A DNA stretch of 64,000 nt from Andrena cerasifolii (taxonomy: Eukaryota > Arthropoda > Insecta > Hymenoptera > Andrenidae): NCBI RefSeq assembly GCF_050908995.1, contig NC_135130.1, positions 7,371,001 to 7,435,000 on the forward strand, given 5' to 3'. Below the pieces are notes generated by a model. That model made no database searches and was not told the DNA's origin. It worked only from the letters and a program-made list of their open reading frames with translations. Position 1 is the first letter of the stretch, and each line of letters begins with the position of its first letter. Below, in pieces: positions 1-11,640 of this stretch. Position numbers and translations under genes: made by a program.

Positions 1-1613
1 ACGATATTCAATAAGGGATGCTCTGTACAAGCATCAACCCCTTAAGCTCGACTAACATTAATTATATTCAATTTCAACTATAACAACTCATTACACAACT
101 TCACAATCATCACATCCCTCCAAACTCATGGAAAAATATTTTCTCCAAGAAATCAGTGAACGAAAACTGCATCGACTCTTCAGGAATACAGAGCAGGACA
201 AAAATTATTATTCAAGCATCATCATTCAAACTCATCTGCACGGTTTGTTACCTACGAATTACATAATCGAACCCTCCCACTAATATAAATCACTGATAAG
301 TTACAATTCATCATTCCCAATGGAATATATCCGCCTCTGAATGCCTCGGTGTACTCAGGAAGCGGGCCAGGTGCCACGGGGCCTCTCCTCGGGCGCAGTC
401 ACCACCTATGGGACCAATTGCAACGTATCGAGGTCGTCGTCAGACGGTTCTTTGCCTCGTGCCCCACACCCCCTTCGAGAAACCGTTCCGCGCGGGGATA
501 CCCCACCGTTTCCCTTTCATTTCGCTTCTCCTCCTTCACCCCCAGGCCACTCCTCGCGCCACGAAATAGTATTACGTTAGACGATAGACGGCAGTCGATC
601 GCCAGGTGTCCAAGTACTCCGCGCTACCCCTGAAACGCAGGTGTGCTGGCACGCGTTTTCGCCCCTTCTCTGTCCGCCCTTCGCCCTTGTCTCTCTCTCT
701 CGACTGAGCGGTAGGATGGTGATCTCAAGAAACGCGGCTGCACTCGTCCCTTCGAGGGTGCAACGCACTTATTACGTCACTGGCTTCGATTGCCCGCCGT
801 GAATTCATCCCTCACTGAACTCGCACTTAAATCTAACACAGTCTTTTCTAAATTCTTCTGTTTCTTCACACGATTTGCACGAGTTTCTTCGTGGCGGGTG
901 CTTAAACTTCTTTCGCCGCGAAATCACAGTTCGGAGATTAGAATAGCTTAATTAACCCCAATAATTTGTCTAGCAAGAACTACTTAGGTCCGCGCAGAAG
1001 AAATATCCAGAAAAAATTCGCGAGGGAAGATGTCTTCGCTGCGATTCGATTTTCGGGTGTGGCGTTTGCGTCCTCGAAGTCCTTCCTCGACGTCCACCGC
1101 GCCCGTTGATCCTTTATCGATCGAAAGTCAGTCGTGCCACGGTGGCCGAGCCACGACAAAGGCGGGGCAACAACAAAAGTCTAGCGTCTAGGCCCGTGCC
1201 GTGAAACACAAAGAGGGGCGAAGGCAGCTGCGGATTTTTATTCGGCGATCGTCTCCGCCGTGCATGGCTCAAGGAAGCGTGTATTTATCGAGTTCGAAGA
1301 CCTGCGGGCGACTGCAGGACACAAGGAGTAGGGGGAGTGAAATCAAAAGGGCACGAGGCCACGGGAATTCGACTTGTGCATCGACTGCCGCGAAATTTCC
1401 ACCCCTGGGCCACTACAAACGACCAGGAATAACGGTCGGCGAGGCATTCTGGCGATATTCATTCCGAAATTGACGCTATTTTTTGGTACTCTCTTTATTG
1501 ATTTTAAATCAAAAATGGGGAAGGATTATATGTATCCACCGATTGCATTCTCAGAATTCTAACTTCCACTCTAAAAACGCACAAATCGCCAAATTCCAAC
1601 TGGCAAATTCAAC
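1..1613. other. Stretch without a recognised gene
   Basis: Positions 1-330 are AT-rich. Positions 340-1450 are GC-richer, and several short overlapping frames on both strands are open there only because stop codons are scarce. I found no frame with recognisable domains, no convincing exon with splice sites, and no terminal-repeat element. It may be intergenic or intronic DNA. Confidence 0.5.
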
Positions 1614-1710
1614 TAGGGATGTATTTTCAGAAGTATCGATATAACTGGTATCGATATTTTTCAAATATATCAATATCGCCTCTCGATATATCGAAATATC
1701 GATATATCGT
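1614..1710. repeat. ATCGATA palindromic simple-repeat tract with a TAGGGATGTAT 5' end
   Basis: A short block is saturated with the self-complementary words ATCGAT and ATATCGATAT (about 1634-1710). It begins at TAGGGATGTAT, which resembles the TAGGGATGTTAC start of the element at 30.0 kb. I could not find a matching inverted 3' end downstream, so this may be one end of a broken hAT-type MITE or simply a simple-repeat tract. Confidence 0.45.
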
Positions 1711-3299
1711 TTTTTTTAATTATTGGGGTAGAATTTAAACAAGTTATAAGTTATTTTAATTACGTTTGTTAAGTAGGTAATATACAAAATGTAAAAGTAC
1801 AAAAATTAAGTAGGTATTGAAAACAAAGTACAAATTAATTAAACCAGTATTTTTTCAAGAATAGTTTTTAAGAAAACTCTTTGCTTTATGTGCTCCCCTG
1901 TCAACCTACCACGATCATTGGGAACCATGCTATACGGAAGCAGCAAAAGGTGAGGACACGGAATCTTCTCTGGGATACGTTACCCTGTCCAGCCCCCTGG
2001 CTCTCCCCTTGGCCGGCGGAAAAATAATTTCAAACAAGCAGAAACCGACGGCGACAGGCTGAAAGACGTTACACGTCGCACAAGGGTGATCCCTTAGCAT
2101 GACAATGAGACATCTGCTTGGCACGAGCTCTCCGGCGAAGGGTGCGAGTCGCAGCCAGACCTGGCCACCAGCCACCCTTAACGAAATCGCCCCTGCTTCG
2201 ATAATCTTCGACGACGTAACAGAGCAAACCGAGACCGGGCCGAGATCCTCGATGGTACCAACACCTGGTTCACATCCCAAGTTCGCCCATCTTGCCATTC
2301 GGCGACGTTGCCTGCGACGATGGCCGCGGTACAGGCGAAAACATAGGGTGGCAGAGGGTCTTCCAGTTGCCAGGCGATGATGCAAAGAAAAATTGGGGCG
2401 CAAGTCGGGGTGACTGTAATTCGAGAACTACCCTGCTTGTTCTAAAGGGTTCGCAGGATTTCCAGTCGAACTTTCAGGATTCTGGGGACGTAATTTATTT
2501 GTTGGTGAAGAAGGGAGCTCGACAGTTACAGGTATTAAGATATGTGATGTTCTTTTTATGGGTGAAAATAAGACTCGCGGTGCAAGGATTTGAATTGTTT
2601 TTTTTTATAGGCTTGAACAGTACTTATTTGTTTTATGATACACCTGCAATTTGCGTTTGAATTTTTCTTAATGGGAATCCTGAAAATTTTGTGCTTGAGA
2701 ATTGGGAATGTTGAGAGAATTAAAATTTTTTGAGGGACTACTTGTTGCACGTTCAAAGAAAGTGAAGGATATTTTGGGCACGTTTTCCTCCGTGGGAAGA
2801 CTTCTATTTTCACCACGCGGTTTCGCGCTTCTGAGGAACGCGTTAATGCTTCCGTGCAGTGTTTCCCGTAACTAATTATAATAAGCGATAAGGATAAGAA
2901 TTTTATGCACCCTCGGCTGAGTCCACTAGCTGTCTTTAGACAGAGGTCAGTCATTTCGTTTCTAGGAATTCGCGATGGTCCATATGTAGGCTGTGAGAAG
3001 CTCGACTCGTTGATTCTGTGGAATTTTTATTAGTGGCATTAATTGTAAGTTTCGGCAATAAATCTACGCGTACTGTGAAAAAAGATTGAAACTGTGAGAT
3101 TTTTAGAAAATGGTCCAAATTTTGTTTCCTCGAAAATAATTATTTTAAGTAAGTTAAATCAATTCTATGAGGAGTACAAAATTGTGGGGATATTTATTTA
3201 TTATTAAGGATAAGTCGATGGACAATTTTCGAAATTGAAATGGTATCTACTTTATGGAACCTTATTACTGTTTAATTGAAGGCACTCGACGGGGGATTA
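1711..3299. other. AT-rich stretch without a recognised gene
   Basis: Single-copy-looking sequence, with a slightly GC-richer part around 1960-2400 that carries overlapping chance frames on both strands. I saw no splice-bounded exon, RNA gene or transposon ends. Confidence 0.45.
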
Positions 3300-3560
3300 A
3301 GAAATTTATTTTAAGCCTCTCATTTCAGATTTCTTATCCCAGATTTCTTTTTACCAGAGAACTCGTTCTAAGTTCCCTAGCCAGGTTTCTTGTTCGAGGA
3401 AACTTGTTTTAAATTCCTTGGTTCAACTTCCTTACTCGAGGGCATCTCGAATAACTTACACGTTTAATTTATTCTAAGTTCCTTGGTCGAGGATCCTTAT
3501 TTCAAGCAACTTATCTCGTATTCCTTGTTCCAGATTCATTATTCCAATGTTCCATTTTCT
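3300..3560. repeat. Degenerate short tandem repeat (TTCCTTGTTCGAGGA-like)
   Basis: The words TTCTTGTTCGAGGA, TTCCTTGGTTCAA, TTCCTTACTCGAG, TTCCTTGGTCGAGGA and TTCCTTGTTCCAG recur about every 20-40 bases with many substitutions. This is an old, decayed minisatellite. The complementary strand resembles the subrepeats of the large array at 45.8-46.9 kb, but I cannot tell shared origin from shared composition. Confidence 0.4.
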
Positions 3561-4222
3561 AGGTTCCACCTCAGCTTTCCCATTCCGGACGATCCACTTT
3601 TACTTTTCCGTTTATTTCATTACGTGGAAATTTGTTTCGTGGCACGACAATTTTTTTTTTCAACTTCGCGATAATATGAAAATTCACCATTTCTTTCGGG
3701 GGGTATTTTCACCCCTAGGACCATTTAATTACCGAAACAAAAAATGGTTACGATATTTTCGTCACTTGAACAACATTCCTGCAAAGTTTAAAATCCTTTT
3801 GAATCTTTGAGTAGCCGAACATGTCCTGCGAGACATTTTCTTCGCATTCGAAGCACAGGCGCGGCGTAGTCGTGGTTATTAAATAACATGGCTCATCTTC
3901 AGTGGCTGGCAAGACGATTCGTCTCTCGAATAATAACCTCAACGGTCCCCTGTTCTATATCGTTGCAAATGAAGGTGAAGTTCCACGCGGTGCGCGTGCA
4001 ATTAATCAAATTCACGCCATATGGATGCCCCCTGAGCAGAGGCAACCCGCGCTTCTCGCGAAGCTCGTTTCTCGCGCGAGACGAGCTTTCATTGTTCGGC
4101 GTGGTGTTCTCGTGTCCCCGATAACGATCGTCCTTGCGAATGTGAAATGAATGCTATAAAATGGAGGGAAAATCGTGGGCGCATTTTGTGGTGCGAAAAT
4201 CGCTTTATAAATTTGTTTCAAC

Positions 4223-4911
4223 CAGGGCTGCTACGAATATCCGAATATTCTAAGTATTCAAATATTCGAATACCAATAGGATCTGAATTTGAGATTTGAA
4301 TAATTGGAATATTCGATTATTCGGTATGAATAATAAGAATGAAATTACTTCTATTAATATTAAGGAGCATTGTGATTCAACATTTAAATACAGTACGTCC
4401 CTAAATTTAAATAGAATTTATACCTTTCGTTTAAAAATTTATAACTTCACCAAAGATTAATAAACTTTCAAATATAATATTTGAAAGACGAATACTTGTG
4501 AAGGCCAATATGCAACAAACGGCACGATAAAGTGTGAAAAAATTTCATGTTTAGATTCGTATTCGGTGCGATTCGGAATTCGAAGACTTAGAATTATTTG
4601 AATACTCCGAATTATTCGAACACTTTGAACTCTTCGAATACTCCGAATTATTCGAATACTTTGAACTTTCCGAATACTCCGAATTATTCGAATACTTTGA
4701 ACTCTCCGAATACTCCGAATTATTCGAACACTTTGAATTCTTCGAATACTCCGAATTATTCGAATAGTTTGAACTCTTCGAATACTCCGAATTTATTCGA
4801 ATACTCCGAATTATTCGAATACTTAGAATTATTTGAATATTCGAATACACCGTACTATTCGAATATTTAATTTATTCGAATAATTCGACTATTCGAATAT
4901 TTACGTCTCTA
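4223..4911. mobile_element. hAT-type MITE with TTCGAA-rich interior, 689 bp
   Basis: The element begins CAGGGCTGCTACGAATAT. The reverse complement of its end reads TAGAGACGTAAATATTCG, giving imperfect terminal inverted repeats. It is flanked by a perfect 8-bp direct repeat GTTTCAAC at 4215-4222 and 4912-4919, the target duplication length typical of hAT transposons. The interior encodes no transposase. From about 4565 to 4860 it holds a 36-bp tandem array built from TTCGAATA and TCCGAATTA words. Long frames across the array on both strands arise because 36 is a multiple of three, and they are not genes. Confidence 0.8.
4565..4860. repeat. 36-bp tandem array inside the hAT-type MITE
   Basis: Units alternate ATACTCCGAATTATTCGAAC and ACTTTGAACTCTTCGA segments with a 36-bp period, about eight units with substitutions. 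The array is self-complementary in part and could form hairpins. It lies wholly inside the 4223-4911 element. Confidence 0.75.
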
Positions 4912-4919
4912 GTTTCAAC

Positions 4920-7001
4920 GAAGGGCTTAGGTTGAACCAGGTGAATTTTATTCTGCACTGAAGGATGTGAAGGAGCACAGAACTTCTCATTATTTGAAAC
5001 AATAAAAAAAAGTTACTGGGTTAGCTTAGTTGAAAAGGTACCCCAACGTTCGCAGAGCAAAATGTTGCAGAGTTTTGTACAAAGTGTCCGAAAGCTGCAA
5101 CCAAATCCAAAGAGCTATCGTTAAAGGTATACATACGCTGTAATTTCATCGTCACGAGCCCTTCAAGCGCGATATGAATTTTTCATGATCCATACGTAAT
5201 CAGAAAGTTATTCCGTACGTACCAATTAAGATGTTCACGCTTGAATCCCTTCCAAGCAGATACCCAGATCGCACGTACGCAAGATGGCTATAAAAAACTC
5301 TCGTTGAATTTTAATTGAACACCGTTTAAAATTTAAATCGCCACAACCGCTGATCCGACCGATGATTGACCAGCGAGTCGCGCTAATTGCGCCGTTATTT
5401 GTCTAGTATCCGTCTGCTCTCGCGGGGATTCATTCTTCTTCGGATGCCTGCGTTGCTTTGCACATTGTACATACCTATTACAGAAAGATTGCAATTTCGG
5501 AGGGAAATGGAGGATGCTTGAAAACTTTTTTAATATCTAATTTCTGCTCTCACCACTTCTAGCACTATTTCTGCCAGATTCAGCATGAAATGTTCAAAGA
5601 AAAACTTTGGTGGTTATTTATAACTGAATTGAAAAAATGACACTTTACTCTATTCATGTGTAAAAAAAATTTCTTTCCATGGGAGAGAGGTGTTGATAAA
5701 AAATTCGTGAAGTGAGAATTCAAATAAAAGTACTCGAATATCTAGCAAAACCTCCATAAAGATTTGTTGTAACAAAACTTCGCTAAACACCGGCAAAAAA
5801 TTTGTATAAAATCACATACAAGCCCCCCCAAAAAAATCAAGGAAACTTGGCGAAAATTCCTGGAAAATCGGTGAAAACTCCACGCACAGAAATAAGCTTA
5901 CGTCGAACCAGGAATCGTTTATATCAGATCCGCCCTGATTCGGGGCGACGAGCGACACTCCACTATGTTTCGTTTTTTCCACGCCGTAGAACGGGACACT
6001 CGTTAATGAGATAAGCTAAGAACAGACAAATCATTAGAGCAGGATAGCCGGGCCACCCTGTATCGTTCTAGTCATTCGCTCGATCAACCGCTGATCGACG
6101 ATTTATTATATCCAGAGGCGGGTGGAGATGTGGTTCAATAATTTAATCTCTCCAGGCTTAACGAGCCCCGATAAGACTTCTCTTCAGCCAGCCACGTACC
6201 GTATTATCGAGCGGAAATATTGCTTCTCTCACAGCAGCGTTGAAGAACTTCTGCTGGCAGAATTCAACGAGGAAATTCCTCAAGAAAACAAAACCAGTGT
6301 TCCAGAAATTTTCAAAAATATGTTCCCTCCAAAAAGCCAATCCATCACATACAGAAAAAGTAAAACAATTATTCCATCACGGGCATCTAAATAATATCCA
6401 CCATCCCCATTTAAATATCCTCGTCCCCCTATTAAATACGATAAAAAGGATCCACAAACCCCAATCAAGAATATTCAGAGCGAAACGTTCGACGTCGCCA
6501 CGAGGCTCTCCCAACTGCATTCTTCTGCTCGTCGAAAGCTTCTCCAGTTCGAGTGGAAAGCAAAAAAAAAAAAAGAATGAAGAGGAGCAATCTTATTTTC
6601 TTATCGCCCCTTTTCTTCCACTCTAACGAAGGACGTATTAATACGTGTCCGGTGGCCGCGATGCGTTACGAATTTAAATGCCACGGACAGAATATTATGC
6701 AACTTGGCGCGGACGTGTGTACGGGCAGCCACTTCCGCGATTTTCGTTTCGACCGGTGGATGCAAGCGCGTGCAGAAAACGAGACAGTGTCGGCAGCGCC
6801 GGGCTCACGTGACGGGCCGGTGCATCGCGTTGCACCGAGCTGCATACGACGGAGCGTATCGTCGGAGAATGTGCACCTCGTTACACATTCTTCGGCGGCC
6901 GTCTGTCTCGTCTTTCCTCGTCCACGAGCATCCATTCGCTCTTTCCGCGAAATTTTGCGCAGCTTCTACGGGGCAGTCATTGCCACCTATGACGTCCCTT
7001 T
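4920..7001. other. Stretch without a recognised gene
   Basis: AT-rich sequence with a slightly more GC-rich part at 6470-7000. A 90-codon frame at 6122-6394 has plausible amino-acid composition but no similarity I recognise and no clear splice context. A lone CCACCCTGTATC at 6053 resembles the end of ACAGGGTGTT-type MITEs. Confidence 0.4.
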
Positions 7002-7560
7002 TTAACCGACTTCAAAAAGGAAGGAAGAGGTTCTACGTTCGATATGTACGTGTTATGTTTGCCCGCGAATTTCTCTGTAACTACTGGTCCGATTTTCGCG
7101 AAACTTGTTGCATTTAGTTTAGCTTCGATCAACTTAGATCGTGGAGAAAGAATGATCAAAATCGGATCAGTGGTTTTGAAGTTACACCGAAAATAAGAAA
7201 TCTGCTCCATTATTATTGGAATCTTCCATTTCTAGCAAACGGTTCTTTTTTACCAGCAGCTCCTTTTGTGGGCTTCCGCGTATTTTTTAAAATGAATGTA
7301 GTGATAGATCTTAAAGAACTAAAAAAGAGAACAATACCAAATTAAAACTGACTTCAAAAAAATAAAAATGCACTTTAAAGTGAAAAATAAGTTTTGTCCT
7401 TATTTCATCTGTGATTCTGAATTTTTTTAAGCGCCAGATTTATACAGTGCAATTGATGAGGTGCCGACGTAAAAAAAATCGAGAGTCATAGATTTAATAA
7501 GGAAAAAACTTATTTTTCACTTTTCAGTGCATTTTTATTTTTTTTTTAAATCGGTTTTAA
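7002..7560. mobile_element. Composite AACCGACTTC element, copy 1
   Basis: Starts TTAACCGACTTCAAAAAGG and ends TTTTTTTAAATCGGTTTTAA, an inverted pair. The left part (7002-7210) is shared with the second copy at 37.9 kb, including the words GGTTCTACGTTCGAT and GGAGAAAGAATGATCAAAAT. The right part (about 7345-7560) is a separate palindromic module with its own ACTGACTTCAAAAAAA start. It is non-autonomous, with no coding capacity. I recall this end motif as widespread in insect genomes, but I cannot assign a superfamily. Confidence 0.65.
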
Positions 7561-8098
7561 TTTCTTTTTATTTGGTGATTAGTGTTGTTTGGGATTGTAG
7601 CTGTGGTGATTGGCTACGATAGGTCAATGCTGTCACGATTCGTTTATTAGAAGTTTGAATATTTCAGAAGATTCTTCAAGGTGGAACTTCAGGTGCAATA
7701 TGGATATTTTTCCCTCCCTTCAATACTCGCTCCTTTAAAAATTCGTTCCGGCACGAGATATCCAGAGGCTCGAGTTGCGTTTAAATCGACCGCGAAATCG
7801 ATTGCTTTCCAGCTTCGTCTTCGAGTATCTCGGCGAAGTAAGTCGACAATTTATTAAGGGGTGCTCTAAGGGCAGAACCATGACGCGGTAATTGCTGGTT
7901 ATCGATGGCGTGTAAAAGAAACTGGAAAGGGAGGAATATAACGTGGGATTTGCGAGCGTCCATGCAGGGGGCTGGGTTTGGTGCTGGATTTTTTTACAGG
8001 ATTAAGATACAATCCCTCTCATCGCCTTCCTCTTTTCCTGTTTTCTAATACGAAGGAGCTTTAACCAATTTTGGGAGCATTTGTTAGACTTTAGAGGT
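7561..8098. other. Stretch without a recognised gene
   Basis: AT-rich sequence between two MITEs. I see no supported gene, splice-bounded exon or repeat in it. Confidence 0.4.
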
Positions 8099-8106
8099 CT
8101 CGAAAT

Positions 8107-8196
8107 CAGAGCTGGGAAAAATGTAATCTAATTACATTAATTACAAATTAATCGTACTTTGTAATTTGTAATTAGATTACATTTTGCCGAACTCTG
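8107..8196. mobile_element. 90-bp palindromic hAT-type MITE
   Basis: Ends are CAGAGCTGGGAAAAATGTAA and, reverse-complemented, CAGAGTTCGGCAAAATGTAA. The arms run on through TCTAATTACA, so almost the entire element is one hairpin. Flanks CTCGAAAT (8099-8106) and TTCGAAAT (8197-8204) match at 7 of 8 positions, an aged 8-bp target duplication. The ends are those of the 13667 element. Confidence 0.75.
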
Positions 8197-8204
8197 TTCG
8201 AAAT

Positions 8205-9060
8205 ACACTTTGCATTTGAGTGCCACAGTTTTAAAGGAACCAGTTTTATTAAATTATGCTTGATCCTCGTTAAAAAAAGCAAGACAATTCTTAGCAAGAA
8301 ATTTTTAGCTCGTGACTGGTACTCCGAACATACATATTTCTGCAACCCTTCCGAAAATAGGATTTGCAACCTGGCAAATTTGCATCGGGATGATATTCAT
8401 TTCTTCCATGGATCTCTTTCCTCTTTTAACCCTCCGTGCACCACGTGAGGAGATGTCACCAAAATACCTCACCAAATAAGTAGCTTTTATATAAATATAT
8501 ATTACACTTTGTTTTACATACACGTCGTGATTATAAGGAGAGAAAAAAAGAGAGAAGATTATTCATATTACGACTTTTTATTATGAAATTAAAAACTAAC
8601 ATCAATTTTCATTAACAAAAATTAGAAAATCAGAAATTTAATCGTGTCACTGCACGAAGCGGCAAACGTCGCAGCTCCAGTTACACAGAAAACCAACACT
8701 CGCAGTTTCCTAGTTCAGTTATAATTTTGATATTTAAATGTTTAAATGAGCAATTTTTGTTTAGTGGTAACGCTTGTTTCTCAACTCTGCGTCTTTTCAC
8801 CTCCTTCGGTCACAAAATGGGTCTCACCCGTTCGCGAGAAAATAAGTAAATAAATAAAAAATTCCACCACAGGACATATTTGCACCCTCCTGCCGGACTT
8901 CTCCACAAATTCATTATTCTCTTCGCGACAAGAACACTCAAAACAGAGCCAAGCTTTTCCATTCAGATTGAAAGAAGACACAGAAATTCGAGGATCGGTA
9001 CGAAGCCAGAATTGACAGGTTCACCGTCGCCCATCCACTATTTTCCCCGCGAAGAAGGCG
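8205..9060. other. Stretch without a recognised gene
   Basis: Mostly AT-rich sequence leading into the GC-richer block at 9060-9470. Nothing beyond short chance frames was seen. Confidence 0.4.
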
Positions 9061-9141
9061 ACATTCCTCTCTCACCGTTTCGCAGTGGTGCAGCGTCCAC
9101 TGTGGCCGCTGATATCTTCATTTTATCCTATCATAACTCAG

Positions 9142-9405
9142 GCGACAGAGCTCGAGGATGGCAAAGCCGACTTGGACAAATCGCCCGGCGCGTGTTTCAC
9201 CCTGACACAGTTCCTGACAGCCTCGAGTGTCTTCCACCCGAGACTCTCATTCGATTCGCGCGTTTTTGCCGCTCGCTGGGAGGTCGTCGCGGCCGGCGCG
9301 ACGCCGCGTTCCCAGGCGTGGGCGTTCCTCGAGGATTCGTCGATACGCGACGATGATTTCGACGAACTGGACCGTCCAGGCATTTTATCGAGCGGTACTG
9401 GATGA
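9142..9405 (+). CDS. Possible 3'-terminal coding exon, unknown protein
   Basis: An 87-codon open stretch follows a good-looking splice acceptor: a pyrimidine-rich tract and CATAAC branch-like word, then TCAG at 9138-9141. The frame is phase 0 from 9142 and ends in TGA at 9403-9405. The first codons use mainly C or G in the third position (GAG CTC GAG GAT GGC), and the peptide is acidic and mixed in composition (ELEDGKADLDKSPG early, DSSIRDDDFDELDRPG near the end). I recognise no domain. Against it: no AATAAA signal closely follows, no upstream partner exon is evident, and the block is GC-rich, so the opposite strand is open too. It may be chance. Confidence 0.22.
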   Translation, partial: ATELEDGKADLDKSPGACFTLTQFLTASSVFHPRLSFDSRVFAARWEVVAAGATPRSQAWAFLEDSSIRDDDFDELDRPGILSSGTG

Positions 9406-9612
9406 CCAGCTTCTCGTTTGTGCTCGTCGACGAGGGCCTGTCGTAACAACATTGTTTAGAACATGCTCCTCGCCACCACACTTTGCGCTTCAGCGTGGAA
9501 ATTCCTAAAGAAATTTATTCATCCGCAGAAGGTCTATAAAAAAATTACTTGTTTCTGTATTCAATTTTTCTTCTTTTTTTTTAAAGCACTGATATTAGTA
9601 GGTAAAGTAATG

Positions 9613-9857
9613 TAGGGTAGATGTCCCATATACTGTCAGTGTCCCTATTACTGCCACTTTATTTATTTCACTTTAAAAAAATGTAATGTATAAAGAATAG
9701 ACATATAAAGAATGTACTGTAATAATAAGAAGAACAGTCCCAATTTTATGATAAATTATTTTTTAAACTATTCGTTATACATTGCGTGTTCATTAAGTAA
9801 AATAAATGAAGTGGCAATAATAGGGACACTGGCAGTAATTGGTAAACATTTACCCTA
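9613..9857. mobile_element. TA-flanked MITE with GGGTA ends, 245 bp
   Basis: Long imperfect inverted repeats: the left end reads GGGTAGATGTCCC then CAGTGTCCCTATTACTGCCA, and the right end reverse-complemented reads GGGTAAATGTTTACC then CAGTGTCCCTATTATTGCCA. Both ends abut TA, as in Tc1/mariner insertions. There is no coding capacity. It is probably related to the larger 48523-49126 element, whose ends also read GGGTAAA. Confidence 0.7.
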
Positions 9858-11640
9858 TGTGGCTTCATTGAGGGTTCGAAATGGAGGATGAAAAGGCACC
9901 ACAGGTGTTTATAAAATTGCGAGGAAAAAATGGGAACTGGGAGAGAAGTGGTCATTTTTACGTAGTAAGAGTTTCGTAAAGTGGGGAAGAGGTTACGGGT
10001 TAATAAGAGGAAAATAAAGCACGGGGGCCATTCTCTTCGAAGGCTGATATTGTACGCACGTACGCAACCACCGCGCGAGCAGCAAATCGCGGGTTACGAG
10101 CCAAAGGAATTCCTCGGCTACCCCCATTAAGGCTGATCCTCGTGGAGCCGCAGCAGCGCTCAGAGAGCGGCCAGAGGGGGCGAAATCGAAAGGTTGGGGT
10201 CAGAGCACAGGCCCGGACCACGTGTACACCCGCACGAACTCGCGTGGAACACGTTCTAGGCGATTGGCACGCACACCACCCCCTTCTTTCCGAATGCCGG
10301 CCAAATCGAAGCTTTTTGTTTTTGGTCGCATCGTGGTTACAGTCGTATTAACGGATTCGGTAATTCCCTCTGTCTGATTGGGTAAAATAGGTGTCCTGGA
10401 CTTGACGAGCTACCCTGACACTTTGACTGGGGCTTTATTCTTAATTCCACAAATCCCTCGGCGCGAAAACTCGTCGACGCCAGGCACAGTGGTAATTATC
10501 CACCATCCCCAATAATTATCAGACTTCGTCATCTCACCTTATGTCTTCGTTGCCTCGAAGAAATTCGAGGAAATGAAGAGGACAAGGTGTATATGAAGGA
10601 CTGCCTAAATTGTTGCATGGAAAGTTTAATTAAAGGTAGTAGAAAGTTTAGAAATAAAATAGGAGTTTAACACAGACACACGTAGTTGTAATCATATATT
10701 GGCGAATAAATAGTGGAGTCAACAATCGAATTTCGGCAAATATTTTTCTGATGGAATGGAAAGGCCGACGGGAAGTTTAATAATAACCTTACTAAAATGT
10801 ATCCAATGACCGTCATTAATTATTAGTAACGAAATTAATTGTGTTTAGTGGTGAATTTTCTTAAGAATTTATGTAAAAAGGATACAAGAATCGGCTAAGA
10901 CCGAGTGGTTAACGATTCTACAGCCAATCGATACAGCGTTTATTCCTCTGATTTTATGATACCTGTTTACAAAGTATCGGTCGCAGAGACGCAGCGGCAA
11001 GATGCACTACTGCAATTCGAAGTCTCGTTTAAGTAACTTTTACGAGGCCGCGAGTCGCGCTTACAGAAACGAGCGAAACGCCATCATAAATTCGGCCGTA
11101 AGCTGATTAAAATTCTGCTCGGGAAGTATTACAAGGTAATATTCCCACAAACAAGATGTAATCGCGATTCCGTTTCGATTATTCCGACGCGGTTTAACGC
11201 CCAACCAGTCGTTTAACGTCGTATCCTGTCACCTGAAATCTAACGAGCCCGCAAAGTACGTCTTCCAACACATTACAAATCAAATTCCCCATAAATTGCT
11301 CCAGTCCCAAGGTGTTCCACTATTATGGAGCTCTTCAGAAGAAACAAGCCTCTTTGAAGCCATCGTCAACGTGGGTAAAGCTTGAAAGCTTTCCTAATCC
11401 AAAGTTACCCATTTCAAAATCCAGAAAATTAGACTTTCAGAAGCTAAATTAGGTATCTGGTCCTATTCCGAAATTGAGAGGGTCAGTGGGAAACAGGTAC
11501 ACGTAACATATGCATAAATTTTTGTTTTCTTGTACCATTAATATGTTCTTGCAAAGTAGTGTAAAAAATTATTAAAAAAAATCGCAACGTGTCAATATTT
11601 AAAATACGTCAAAGCTACTCCTCTAAAGAACCACCCAACT
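9858..11640. other. Stretch without a recognised gene
   Basis: Mixed composition, with a small GC-richer patch near 10020-10280. No transposon ends, RNA genes or credible exons were seen. Confidence 0.4.

Noticed and set aside
4551..4870. Asn/Ser-rich open frames on both strands
   Set aside because: They are in-phase readings of a 36-bp tandem array inside a MITE. Both strands being open with the same repetitive peptide argues against coding.
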